DNA from: Candidatus Helarchaeota archaeon
GTDB taxonomy: Archaea > Asgardarchaeota > Lokiarchaeia > Helarchaeales > HEL-GB-A
DNA length: 18,180 nucleotides
Direction: 5' to 3'
NCBI GenBank assembly: GCA_016840125.1
Contig: JAEOSY010000366.1
Coordinates: 1-18,180, forward strand
Below, piece after piece: positions 7,052 to 14,445 of this stretch; within the stretch, counting starts at the first letter, position 1; each line of letters opens with the position of its first letter. A program made the translations under genes and the position numbers. The notes under the pieces were generated by a model, which had not been told where the DNA came from, did not search any database, and saw only the letters and a list, made by a program, of their open reading frames with translations.

Positions 7052-9655
7052 TTAAGGGGGGGACTCAGAATTGAGACGCTCTGCGTCCTTGATCTCCTCT
7101 TCTGTGACACCTTCGCTCCGTAGTCCATTGAACATTGCTTTTCGAAAGGGTCCAGGTGTTTCGGATAGATTCGATCGTATCACATCCATCCTTGATATTT
7201 CTTTACTATGTCGTTTCAAAGCGTATTTTGTTGCTCCATTCGAAACCGCCCGTTTTGCAATGCCTCTAACCATTCGGCCGCTGTGAGAAATGACCCGTAG
7301 AAAGAAGTCCTCTACTTCATCAGGCCATACGATGCCTTTAGCCCGATTTTTAGCCTGATTTTTCCCGGCATTTACATCAAAGCCGAGTTTTTTAAGTCTT
7401 TTAGAACAATATTTTTTTTCCTTTCCGGCTTCACTCAGAACTGCTTCAACAAGGTATGCACTTGTTATTAAGGTCTTCTTATCTTCAATTGCCAACGCCT
7501 CAGCTGTTTGGGTAACATTATTGATGAAATCATTACCTACCTTCTCCGCAACCTCATTTTTGAACCTTTGAATTAATTCAACTAAACCATCGTCCCACTT
7601 GATATCAACAGATTCACTAGAACCGGTTATCGAGATCTCGTGTGCCTTGGCATTTAGTGGTAAGATTGGTGTACAAGCCATGAGTTTCGCCGTATCACCT
7701 TCAATGACATAAGTTCCTTTCATAGTGGCTTGGACCGGATTAGATTCCCCAGAATTGACTTTTTTAATCGTTTCGAAATCTGTTTTATGGATGACTGTAG
7801 GGATGTCGGGTTCCGCCCGTGATCCCATTCCCCATTGCACTTCATTTTCCATGAACATTTGCCAATAACTCATTTCAGGTTTGTCAGTGATTTTGTATTG
7901 AAAGAAGAGGGGTGAAATGGATTTTAATTGGGTTTTTAGTTCGGGTAATCCATTAAATGCTTTCATAAATGAGGTTAGATACGCCTCCCATTCATCTTTG
8001 GTGTTTAAACTTAAACTCGTAGATGGTAAAGCTTCTTCCGATTGAGGTAGCTGAGATTCAGTTGTTAAGTCGCCTCGTTCGCGAGCTTTGTCTGCCATTT
8101 CTTGGGTTCCATAAGGTAATGTTTTTATCTCATCGATTTGATCGGCAGTCAAAAAGTTACTTGGATTAATGTCCTGTTCGAGGAGAAAATCATATGCATC
8201 ATGGCGGAAAGGGGTGGGTACAACTTTAAGAATTACAGAAGTTACCAGATCTTTCTCTACTTTTTCTGCTCCAGTTCTCTCTGCAGTTCTTTCTGCTGTA
8301 AAACCAATGCCCTCCCGTGCAGCAGTTCGAAATTTTTCAGGCACGATAATCATGACTTTATCAAATAAATCCTGAGCCGATGGGTCCCAAGGAAGGCCAG
8401 TAAATGAATCGGATAAAGGGGTTTTCATGGGATTATTAAGAACCCGTTCCTCTTCCGGGACGAACCCATCTCCATAATTTAGGTATTGGTGAATATATAA
8501 TAGAAATTCTCTATAATCTTGCTCATTTTTAGCAGATGGATTCTGAAATGCTTGATCCGCATATTTAAAACAATAAAAGCATTTTACACCACAATTTTCA
8601 GCACATGTGGCACCCTTATTAGGAAATTTCTCTATAAAATTTTTCAATTCATCTGAAACCAGCTCCCCTTGGAAATCGGGAATGCTTAACATCGTACCTT
8701 GGACGTCAGCACTTCCCATAGGCTCGTTTCTAGCAGCTAATTCTGAGAATTGGGGGGATGCAAGCTCTAAAGGATCTGAAACGAACGAATACGCGTTAAA
8801 AATTACCCCGAGATTGCCTTCGTATTTTTGTTCGCTGTATGCTTTTAAAGCGCGGAAGATCCATTCGGTACCGTATCGCCGACCTGAAATCTTGAAGTAA
8901 TCATACCCTAAATGGAGGTATTTCTCTATATCATCAGGTTGAATCCATCTGCACATCAAAAGTTGTTCGTAGTGAAAACATTTCTGGTTCATACAGGCGA
9001 TGCTTGACCAATCGTTATAATAACAATTTAGAGGATCGTAATTCTGACTTGCATGGGAGCATTCTGTATAATGGAAAAATCGGAATGGACAATCCTGTAA
9101 GCAACAATCGTTAGCAAGCAGCTCTAAATCACAATTCACACTCTTCTTGATGGCTTCCAACAATGGAAAGTTACGGTTTGCTAGATACGAAACCGAGATA
9201 ATTCCCTGAGTACCGATGAGTTCTTGCCAATCCAAAGCTCGACCAACTGTATTCACTTCTGAAATCACAGAAACCTTAATTGGGATACTAGAATACGTTC
9301 GGGCAAATTCCGCTAAGTAGGGATCAGCAACTGTAAGGTATTCAACCTTCATATCATCTAACCAGTCAAGTTCATTGATTGCCCTCGTTTGCTCTTTTCT
9401 ATTGAACTTGAAGTACCCAAGACACTCGCCATTCCACAGCCAAGTAAATTTTAATCCCATATCATGAACGGTATTAATGAAATTTTGAACCTTCTCACGA
9501 TCCATTTTCGGGAACAGAAAAAATGGACGCCCGGATCCCGTAAAGCTCTCATCAAAAGTACCGTAGAAATCATGGACATTCTTCTTAACTGCGGGGTTTT
9601 CTTCGATAGCCCGTAATAAACTCCTTTGCCAGTTGCAAGGAACTGATATTCTCAT
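7052..9655 (-). CDS. U32-family protein fused to SCP2 lipid-binding domain and three PCP_red-like modules
   Basis: An 867-residue cytoplasmic multidomain protein. Residues 1-370 are a U32 ('peptidase U32') barrel: C185 and C189 in CCLQDCPFRFFHY, H195, H201, C221, C235, WIQPDD (237-242) and FKISGR (254-259). U32 proteins such as UbiU, UbiV, RlhA and TrhP are iron-sulfur hydroxylation enzymes rather than proven peptidases. A second cluster C351/C355/C359/C362 closes this part. Residues about 555-672 match SCP2 sterol/lipid-binding domains (DFETIKKVNSGESNPVQATM, then GTYVIEGDTAKL). Three gap-free 54-residue segments at 423-476, 687-740 and 777-830 share W at position 1 and A-x3-A at 32-36. They resemble the small PCP_red domain at the C-terminus of dark-operative protochlorophyllide reductase. 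A low-complexity linker (about 520-552) separates the first module from SCP2. GGAGGT at 9662-9667 overlaps the stop of the upstream U32 gene, 4 bases away, so the two are co-expressed. I infer oxygen-free chemistry on a bound lipid; the substrate is unknown. Confidence 0.85.
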   Translation of the reverse strand: MRISVPCNWQRSLLRAIEENPAVKKNVHDFYGTFDESFTGSGRPFFLFPKMDREKVQNFINTVHDMGLKFTWLWNGECLGYFKFNRKEQTRAINELDWLDDMKVEYLTVADPYLAEFARTYSSIPIKVSVISEVNTVGRALDWQELIGTQGIISVSYLANRNFPLLEAIKKSVNCDLELLANDCCLQDCPFRFFHYTECSHASQNYDPLNCYYNDWSSIACMNQKCFHYEQLLMCRWIQPDDIEKYLHLGYDYFKISGRRYGTEWIFRALKAYSEQKYEGNLGVIFNAYSFVSDPLELASPQFSELAARNEPMGSADVQGTMLSIPDFQGELVSDELKNFIEKFPNKGATCAENCGVKCFYCFKYADQAFQNPSAKNEQDYREFLLYIHQYLNYGDGFVPEEERVLNNPMKTPLSDSFTGLPWDPSAQDLFDKVMIIVPEKFRTAAREGIGFTAERTAERTGAEKVEKDLVTSVILKVVPTPFRHDAYDFLLEQDINPSNFLTADQIDEIKTLPYGTQEMADKARERGDLTTESQLPQSEEALPSTSLSLNTKDEWEAYLTSFMKAFNGLPELKTQLKSISPLFFQYKITDKPEMSYWQMFMENEVQWGMGSRAEPDIPTVIHKTDFETIKKVNSGESNPVQATMKGTYVIEGDTAKLMACTPILPLNAKAHEISITGSSESVDIKWDDGLVELIQRFKNEVAEKVGNDFINNVTQTAEALAIEDKKTLITSAYLVEAVLSEAGKEKKYCSKRLKKLGFDVNAGKNQAKNRAKGIVWPDEVEDFFLRVISHSGRMVRGIAKRAVSNGATKYALKRHSKEISRMDVIRSNLSETPGPFRKAMFNGLRSEGVTEEEIKDAERLNSESPP

Positions 9656-9659
9656 TTTT

Positions 9660-10808
9660 CTACCTCCGAATAGCTCCTTTTCGTATTTCTTCTAATTTCC
9701 CCTCAATAAGAGAGAGTAGAGTTTTCTGCGCTTTTGAATCCCCTTGTGGAAATCTCTTGGAATACTCTTGATAATAGCGATCGAGATCTTCTTCAGTGTG
9801 AGTTCCATTACGGGGTAAATTCCCACTGAACTCCCGAACGATTTCTGGTGTAAGTTGAATCAAGGAATCCTTAGCGAGATCTTTAAACCAGTAATCGCCA
9901 TAAGGGTGAGGAATTTGTAAAAATTCGTTAAATGAGCGATCAATTGTCTTTTTGATATAAGCGTCAATCATTGCTATGGATTCGCTTGAATCCATTCCAT
10001 TAATAAATAGTAAGAAATTTTTATATCCCAGTTCTTCATAATGATTAACATCGACTGGAGAAATCCAGCAGGCTTTCAAGATCCTTTTAGGATCTAGTAA
10101 TCTTTTCTTCCAGCAGTAAAGAAGTGGGTAATCAAATTCATTTTCTACATTGGATAGATTAGCCTGATTTTCAGTTATGGGTGATGACATTGTCCTGTGA
10201 CTCTGGAGATTGTGATGATAGTACCACTGGATGCACCCCCAATCACACCCCAAGTTTAATGGTAGTATAAAATCGAATTCCTGTGATTGTTCCATCTTTG
10301 AGGGGAGTAATAGGAAATTTTTCAATGCGTTCAAGTTCCTCGCAATATCAGGATGGAGAATTATGGTGTCAGCTCCTAACTCAAAGAAAATTCGGGCCCG
10401 ATTCATGGATGTCACAAGTTGGGAGTAGGATAGATAAATTTTCATATCAGGGAATTTCGCCCTAATGAAACCTACATTATTTGGGGATGAAACAACTACT
10501 TCTTTAATGCCAAGATGTTTAAGTTGTTCCATGAGTTTTATATTAGCGCGAAACTGCTCCGCGTGGGCTTCAAAATTTCCTTGGCAGGTGGAATCGATCT
10601 GCGCGATAGGTGTGATCTCAGCTTGTTTTAAATGCGCTATAAAATCTTCAAATTCAGCCCAAGTTGGGAGACTCTTAGGCAAAACTATAGAACTACTCCC
10701 AATTGAGTTCTGAGGCACATATACAATATAATGTGTCACAGGGAATTTTTTTCTTAAAATTTTATCAATTAATTGGTTATCGTAATCGCCATTCAAGATA
10801 AATTTCAT
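9660..10808 (-). CDS. U32-family protein, likely partner of the U32-SCP2 fusion
   Basis: A 382-residue U32-like protein. It keeps the four Cys that align with the fusion protein: C192 and C196 in GCDWGCIQWYYHH, C236 and C251 (numbered from an upstream ATG at 10820), plus the two His spaced 6 and 12 residues after the second Cys, and WISPVD. These probably bind a [4Fe-4S] cluster. The FKIxGR segment of U32 proteins is degraded here (FLLFING), hinting at a structural or regulatory half of a heterodimer, as UbiU and UbiV form in bacteria. I prefer the ATG at 10806-10808: AAAGGATGG precedes it at 8 bases, whereas the ATG at 10818-10820 has AAAGG directly against it. The stop is 4 bases before the fusion gene, and the gene begins about 56 bases after the third GT2. 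It is shorter than the fusion, with no SCP2 or PCP_red-like part. Confidence 0.8.
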   Translation of the reverse strand: MKFILNGDYDNQLIDKILRKKFPVTHYIVYVPQNSIGSSSIVLPKSLPTWAEFEDFIAHLKQAEITPIAQIDSTCQGNFEAHAEQFRANIKLMEQLKHLGIKEVVVSSPNNVGFIRAKFPDMKIYLSYSQLVTSMNRARIFFELGADTIILHPDIARNLNALKNFLLLPSKMEQSQEFDFILPLNLGCDWGCIQWYYHHNLQSHRTMSSPITENQANLSNVENEFDYPLLYCWKKRLLDPKRILKACWISPVDVNHYEELGYKNFLLFINGMDSSESIAMIDAYIKKTIDRSFNEFLQIPHPYGDYWFKDLAKDSLIQLTPEIVREFSGNLPRNGTHTEEDLDRYYQEYSKRFPQGDSKAQKTLLSLIEGKLEEIRKGAIRR

Positions 10809-10864
10809 ATTTATTACCATCCTTTGATTTCTTTCTCCGATTTAGATAAAAAAAGGGGAAAATT

Positions 10865-12175
10865 TTATTCGACGGGAGTTTGGATTGGAGATTCCATTTT
10901 AGGTGTCACATCCCATTCGATATCCTCCAGATTCATGAACTGGATTGCGAACATATAGAACATCAGAACAAAGTACCATGGAAAGTAGAGGAGTAATTTG
11001 TACTTACCTTCACCATACTTTCGAAGTGCATTCACGATCAAGCCAAGGCAGAAAGCAAAAATGCTCAAACATACTAACATTATAAAGAAATCGCCTATAA
11101 ATCCGAAGATCAAAGCTGCTACAATGGCACCTACGGAAAAGTTGACGACATGGCCGAAGTGAAGCATCCCAAAGTTTCTCAGGATGACGGATCGTTTATC
11201 AAGTTCCATTGCTGAATCGAGGCTTTGTTTATATCCTGCCACCCACTGCTTTCGTTGCGCTTTGATACCATCCCAGGTAGTTGGTGTGATTTCAGTAGAG
11301 AGCGCTTCCGGTGCATGAAAGAATTTCTTTCCAGCTACCGTTAATTGCACCGAGAGATGTAGATCCTCGGTTAGGGCATCTTCATTCCATCCACCAAATT
11401 CTTCGAGGACATTCTTTCGTATCGCATAGTTTCGTCCCAAAATCCACAAGTTTCTTCCCAAACGAGCCCGGGTTTCAAAGTAGAGCCCCATGGAACAAAA
11501 GTAGCAGAAGTCTACATATACTGCTTTCGTCCAACTATTGACGTTCCAGTTACGTGCTTGTGTTGGTCCAACAGTCACATCAATTCCAGAATCGTAGAAG
11601 GGTCGTGCCAGAGCGTTTAAAGTTTCGGCGCCCACGTGATTATCGGCGTCGTAGACGCAAACAATGTCATGTGAGGCGTGTTTCAAGCCAAGATTTAATG
11701 CTGCAGGTTTTCCCTTCTTTTCCTGTGCCTCAGTAACTATTTGGATATTCAAGTGTTCTTTGTATTTTTCACATATTTCGACGGTCTTATCAGTTGAGCC
11801 GCTGGCAATGATGACTAATTCCAAATTCTCCTTGGGATAATTCGAGTTCTTATAGGATTCGAGCGTGTTAACAATGACATTCTCTTCATTGCGGGCTGGA
11901 ACGAGCACCGAAATGGGAGGAGTATATCCTTCCGAACCTTCAGGGTATTTCACCTTCCCGAAAGATGCCATAAAAGCTATCCCCCATAAGAGGAAGAAAG
12001 CGAAGTAGAAAAAAGATCCCAAGATAAATAATCCAAGGAACTGAGGTCGAGTTCCAGCAAACAATTGGTTCGTCTTCGTTACCCAGCTTGACCAAGCCGA
12101 GGGAAAGAACAAATGGATCAGGGCAGTCATACCTACCAAAATTCCGCCGTATATCAAATATAATTTTTTACCCAT
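10865..12175 (-). CDS. Membrane-bound GT2 glycosyltransferase, third paralog, altered QxxRW motif
   Basis: A 436-residue paralog of the other two GT2 proteins. Membrane segments at about 5-24 and 46-71 precede the catalytic domain, and further helices follow at about 345-383 and 393-411. The motifs are LVPARNEE (91-98), DADNH (176-180), TED (269-271) and QRKQW (307-311). The Arg of the QxxRW motif is therefore Gln in this copy, and the first Asp of DDGSTD is absent as in its relatives (ASGSTD, 124-129). The C-terminal tail is longer and ends in a Pro-containing stretch. AGAGGT precedes the ATG, and the gene starts 1 base after the stop of the small membrane protein upstream, so translation may be coupled. 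The U32 pair lies directly downstream. Activity may be changed or lost, or the protein may act as a partner subunit for another GT2. Confidence 0.87.
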   Translation of the reverse strand: MGKKLYLIYGGILVGMTALIHLFFPSAWSSWVTKTNQLFAGTRPQFLGLFILGSFFYFAFFLLWGIAFMASFGKVKYPEGSEGYTPPISVLVPARNEENVIVNTLESYKNSNYPKENLELVIIASGSTDKTVEICEKYKEHLNIQIVTEAQEKKGKPAALNLGLKHASHDIVCVYDADNHVGAETLNALARPFYDSGIDVTVGPTQARNWNVNSWTKAVYVDFCYFCSMGLYFETRARLGRNLWILGRNYAIRKNVLEEFGGWNEDALTEDLHLSVQLTVAGKKFFHAPEALSTEITPTTWDGIKAQRKQWVAGYKQSLDSAMELDKRSVILRNFGMLHFGHVVNFSVGAIVAALIFGFIGDFFIMLVCLSIFAFCLGLIVNALRKYGEGKYKLLLYFPWYFVLMFYMFAIQFMNLEDIEWDVTPKMESPIQTPVE

Positions 12176-12176
12176 T

Positions 12177-12866
12177 CTAATTACCTCTTATATTGTTTTT
12201 TATTACGTCTAAGGAACATCCATACATGAAGTGAATGTTCCTTTGTTCCCCTCCAGAACAAATAATTTCTATACAAGTAGTATTTTTACAATTCGTTTCG
12301 AAAAACAGGTTTGAATTCAGTTTAAAACTAGAGTTTTTTAAATTTTTTACATGATCTAAAACAAAGTCAGGAAAATCAGAGTAAACGTGTTTATTAAACA
12401 TTGTTTGACAGTTAATGGGTTGAAAGGTTCTACCAAAAGTGAAATTTTTTTCATTACATCTGTTTATTAGATGTTTAACATCAAAAAAACTAGATGTTTC
12501 AAAAAAATTTTCAACAATTTCACTTGCCAAATTAGAATCATTTGAAAAATCTTCCGCTGCAGCAAAGTGAATGATCGTATCTTTGAAAACTAGGTCTTCG
12601 GTATGTTTTGGTTTAAAGAAACTTTTGGAAAGTCGCCTAAAGGTTTTTGACACAACGGCTCTTTTTTTCGCATCCCAAGGGGGAATAAGCAGTACTATAA
12701 GGAAGGAAATACCTAACCCGGTGAAGAAGTCCTTATACTCGGTTAAATGCACTTCCAATGCGTTGTATATGACTAAAGGAAGAAGAATGCCCAAAATAAA
12801 GATAGCAGGCAATATAATCATTGAGATCAAAAAGATGCTAACAGCTACCCTCGGATGTTTAGACAC
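12177..12866 (-). CDS. Two-helix membrane protein of unknown function, first gene of the cluster
   Basis: A 229-residue protein I do not recognise. Residues about 8-36 and 47-61 form two hydrophobic membrane segments (IFLISMIILPAIFILGILLP and GISFLIVLLI). The rest is a soluble domain of about 165 residues containing several Cys (for example C134, C152, C192, C197, C203, C216) and many Asn and Phe. The start is GTG at 12864-12866, supported by AAGAAGGAGAT at 12874-12884. One base separates its stop from the GT2 gene behind it, so it is the likely promoter-proximal gene of the cluster. Base composition is more AT-rich than in the GT2 and U32 genes. The topology suggests an accessory membrane subunit for the glycosyltransferases, but this is inferred only from position. 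Confidence 0.7.
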   Translation of the reverse strand: MSKHPRVAVSIFLISMIILPAIFILGILLPLVIYNALEVHLTEYKDFFTGLGISFLIVLLIPPWDAKKRAVVSKTFRRLSKSFFKPKHTEDLVFKDTIIHFAAAEDFSNDSNLASEIVENFFETSSFFDVKHLINRCNEKNFTFGRTFQPINCQTMFNKHVYSDFPDFVLDHVKNLKNSSFKLNSNLFFETNCKNTTCIEIICSGGEQRNIHFMYGCSLDVIKNNIRGN

Positions 12867-12873
12867 AGTTTTA

Positions 12874-12910
12874 GATCTCCTTCTTTTGAAATTGACTAAC
12901 CTATTATAAA
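12874..12910 (-). promoter_or_regulatory. Promoter and ribosome site at the head of the GT2/U32 cluster
   Basis: Minus-strand TTTATAATA (12902-12910) lies about 36 bases before the GTG at 12866, and AAGGAGAT (within 12874-12884) sits 7 bases before it. The combination justifies the GTG start and marks the probable transcription start of the cluster. Confidence 0.5.
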
Positions 12911-13033
12911 AAAATTTTCCCAGAAGATGCGGAGTGGAAATAAATCACGTTATTTTTCATATGAATTTAAGGATATGAGGAAATTACCAGAGTATTTATT
13001 ACGAGGTCCTGACTTCAGCTATAAAAAGAACAT

Positions 13034-13747
13034 ATGATTGGTGTAATTGTGAACAACCAGAAGATACACGCATACTATGAAGCGGAAGGGAAACATCTTA
13101 AAGCAAGTGATGTGGATAGATATTATCGAGGAGTCTTTCGGTTTTTCTCGACACATGGAAGCCGTAGTGCAATTCTTGAAAAATGGTTGAAATTATGTAA
13201 ACCAAATGAGACATTTCTAGACGTAGGTTGTGAATTAGGATACTTTGTTCGTAAAATGGCAGCGAGGGGACTAAAAACAGCGGGAGTCGATATTTCGCCA
13301 ACGAAAATTCGAAAGTCAAAACAGATAGCTTCAAAAATGAATTTAAGTTGTGACTTCTCTGTGATGGATGCAGAAAAATTGGAATTCGAATCTAATACCT
13401 TCGATTGGGTGCTCTGTTCCGAAACACTTGAACATATCTTAAATGATAAGCGCGCAGCTCAGGAGATCGTGCGAGTGTCAAAACACAATATTATTGTCAC
13501 AGTTCCCCAAAAATCTATCTTTTGGCGTATTCTTAATAATTTTTCAGAGATTTATGGATTTGATGCGTTAGGAGCAGGACACTTACGTGAATATAATGAA
13601 GAATCTCTATTAAATCTCTTTGGGAAAAGAGTTACTCTGGAATCTCTTAAAAAGGGAGGATTTCTTGTTTCAGTTTTGGATAGGTTCCTTCCAGACCTTT
13701 CAATTTTTAAGGCCATTCTTTGTGTTAGATTAAAAAAAGTAGAGTAG
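13034..13747 (+). CDS. Class I SAM-dependent methyltransferase (Methyltransf_11 type)
   Basis: A 237-residue cytoplasmic methyltransferase. FLDVGCELGYF (61-71) is the SAM-binding motif I, D86 in GVDISP fits the acidic residue at the end of strand 2, VMDAEKLEF (110-118) and FDWVLCSETLEHI (123-135) fit motifs II and III, and IIVTVP (156-161) the next strand. The N-terminal 60 residues and the C-terminal GHLREYNEESL (residues about 181-191) are typical of small-molecule or lipid-modifying members. No ribosome site precedes the ATG; a leaderless transcript from a TATA-like TATTTATTA (about 12992-13000) is possible, or a GTG a few codons in. It is divergent from the GT2/U32 cluster, sharing a 167-base gap, which makes a link with glycan or lipid modification conceivable but unproved. 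The substrate cannot be read from the sequence. Confidence 0.85.
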   Translation: MIGVIVNNQKIHAYYEAEGKHLKASDVDRYYRGVFRFFSTHGSRSAILEKWLKLCKPNETFLDVGCELGYFVRKMAARGLKTAGVDISPTKIRKSKQIASKMNLSCDFSVMDAEKLEFESNTFDWVLCSETLEHILNDKRAAQEIVRVSKHNIIVTVPQKSIFWRILNNFSEIYGFDALGAGHLREYNEESLLNLFGKRVTLESLKKGGFLVSVLDRFLPDLSIFKAILCVRLKKVE

Positions 13748-13762
13748 CTATTTTTATTGTAA

Positions 13763-14383
13763 TCAGAACTGGTCATAGTCGTCTTCGATAGCTGTGCCGC
13801 AGGCGGTACAAAAGAGCGCACCGGGTTGGATTCGCGCACCACAGTCCGGACAGAATTGAAGACCGCCAGAGGGGGTTTGAGGTGCCGGAGCCACAAAGGC
13901 GTCTGGGGGTGGGGGTGGGGGTACCGTCATATCAGGGGGAGGGGCATTTGCCATAGATGGTGGTGGTGGTGGCGGAGGATAGCCATTCCCAGGGGGGCTG
14001 AAAGTGGCAGGACCACTCATTGCACCCATTGGATTATTATGAATGGTTTCAATAGCTGGATAGATGGTATCAATTACATGTCTCTTGCTACTTTTTAATC
14101 CATGCGTGGGGCATTCCATATAAAGCACAATCCACCGACCCTCCCGACCAATTTTAGCAGGACCTTGGAGTGGTTGACCACATATAGCGCAACGGTAGAT
14201 GTTATCGGCAACCATATGTATCCATTGGTCACGGCTACCTATCGGAAGGCGGATCGCTGCTTTAGAGCGATCATTTGGGCAAATCGCTTTGAGTATAGCA
14301 TAAGGACCTTTCACTTTTATATAAAGTATCACTCGATCTTGACCACAGCGGGCGCATTGCATGGAGTTATGACCATAAGCCAT
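13763..14383 (-). CDS. Multi-zinc-ribbon protein with polyproline linker
   Basis: A 206-residue soluble protein. The N-terminal half has two zinc-binding units of the form CxxC...C: C10/C13 with C35 (CPND), and C65/C68 with C91 (CPTHG). The C-terminus is a classic zinc ribbon, FCPDCG...FCTACG (C178/C181/C192/C195), ending in an acidic tail. Between them lies a flexible Pro/Gly/Ala linker (about 118-173) with runs of seven Pro (136-142) and six Pro (155-160). Such runs are classic docking sites for profilin, SH3 or WW-type domains in eukaryotes; in an Asgard archaeon a profilin is conceivable. The ATG chosen is the first of two; the later one (residue 8) lacks a ribosome site. It converges with the methyltransferase gene (15 bases between stops). 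The function is unknown; a scaffold or nucleic-acid-linked role is likely. Confidence 0.8.
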   Translation of the reverse strand: MAYGHNSMQCARCGQDRVILYIKVKGPYAILKAICPNDRSKAAIRLPIGSRDQWIHMVADNIYRCAICGQPLQGPAKIGREGRWIVLYMECPTHGLKSSKRHVIDTIYPAIETIHNNPMGAMSGPATFSPPGNGYPPPPPPPSMANAPPPDMTVPPPPPPDAFVAPAPQTPSGGLQFCPDCGARIQPGALFCTACGTAIEDDYDQF

Positions 14384-14436
14384 TTGAACATCTCACAATT
14401 TAGGAGCGTTTCTATTAGTAAATTGAAGTAAATCTT

Positions 14437-14445
14437 ATTATTTAT
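14437..14445 (-). promoter_or_regulatory. Candidate TATA box of the zinc-ribbon gene
   Basis: TATAAATAA on the minus strand lies 54 bases ahead of the ATG at 14383, which gives a leader of about 30 bases with a weak GAGATG ribosome site. Confidence 0.4.

Noticed and set aside
7052..9655. Chlorophyll or nitrogenase-like biosynthesis suggested by the PCP_red-like modules
   Set aside because: Only the small terminal module is present. There is no BchN/BchB catalytic domain, no BchL-type ATPase and no other pigment gene in the window.
7052..10820. Reading the two U32 proteins as collagenase-type peptidases
   Set aside because: Characterised relatives (UbiU, UbiV, RlhA, TrhP) are iron-sulfur hydroxylation enzymes, the Cys set is conserved here, and an SCP2 domain makes a peptidase role unlikely.
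12571..12909. 112-codon plus-strand frame opposite the small membrane protein gene
   Set aside because: The minus-strand frame has a promoter, a ribosome site, membrane helices and operon spacing; the plus frame has none of these.
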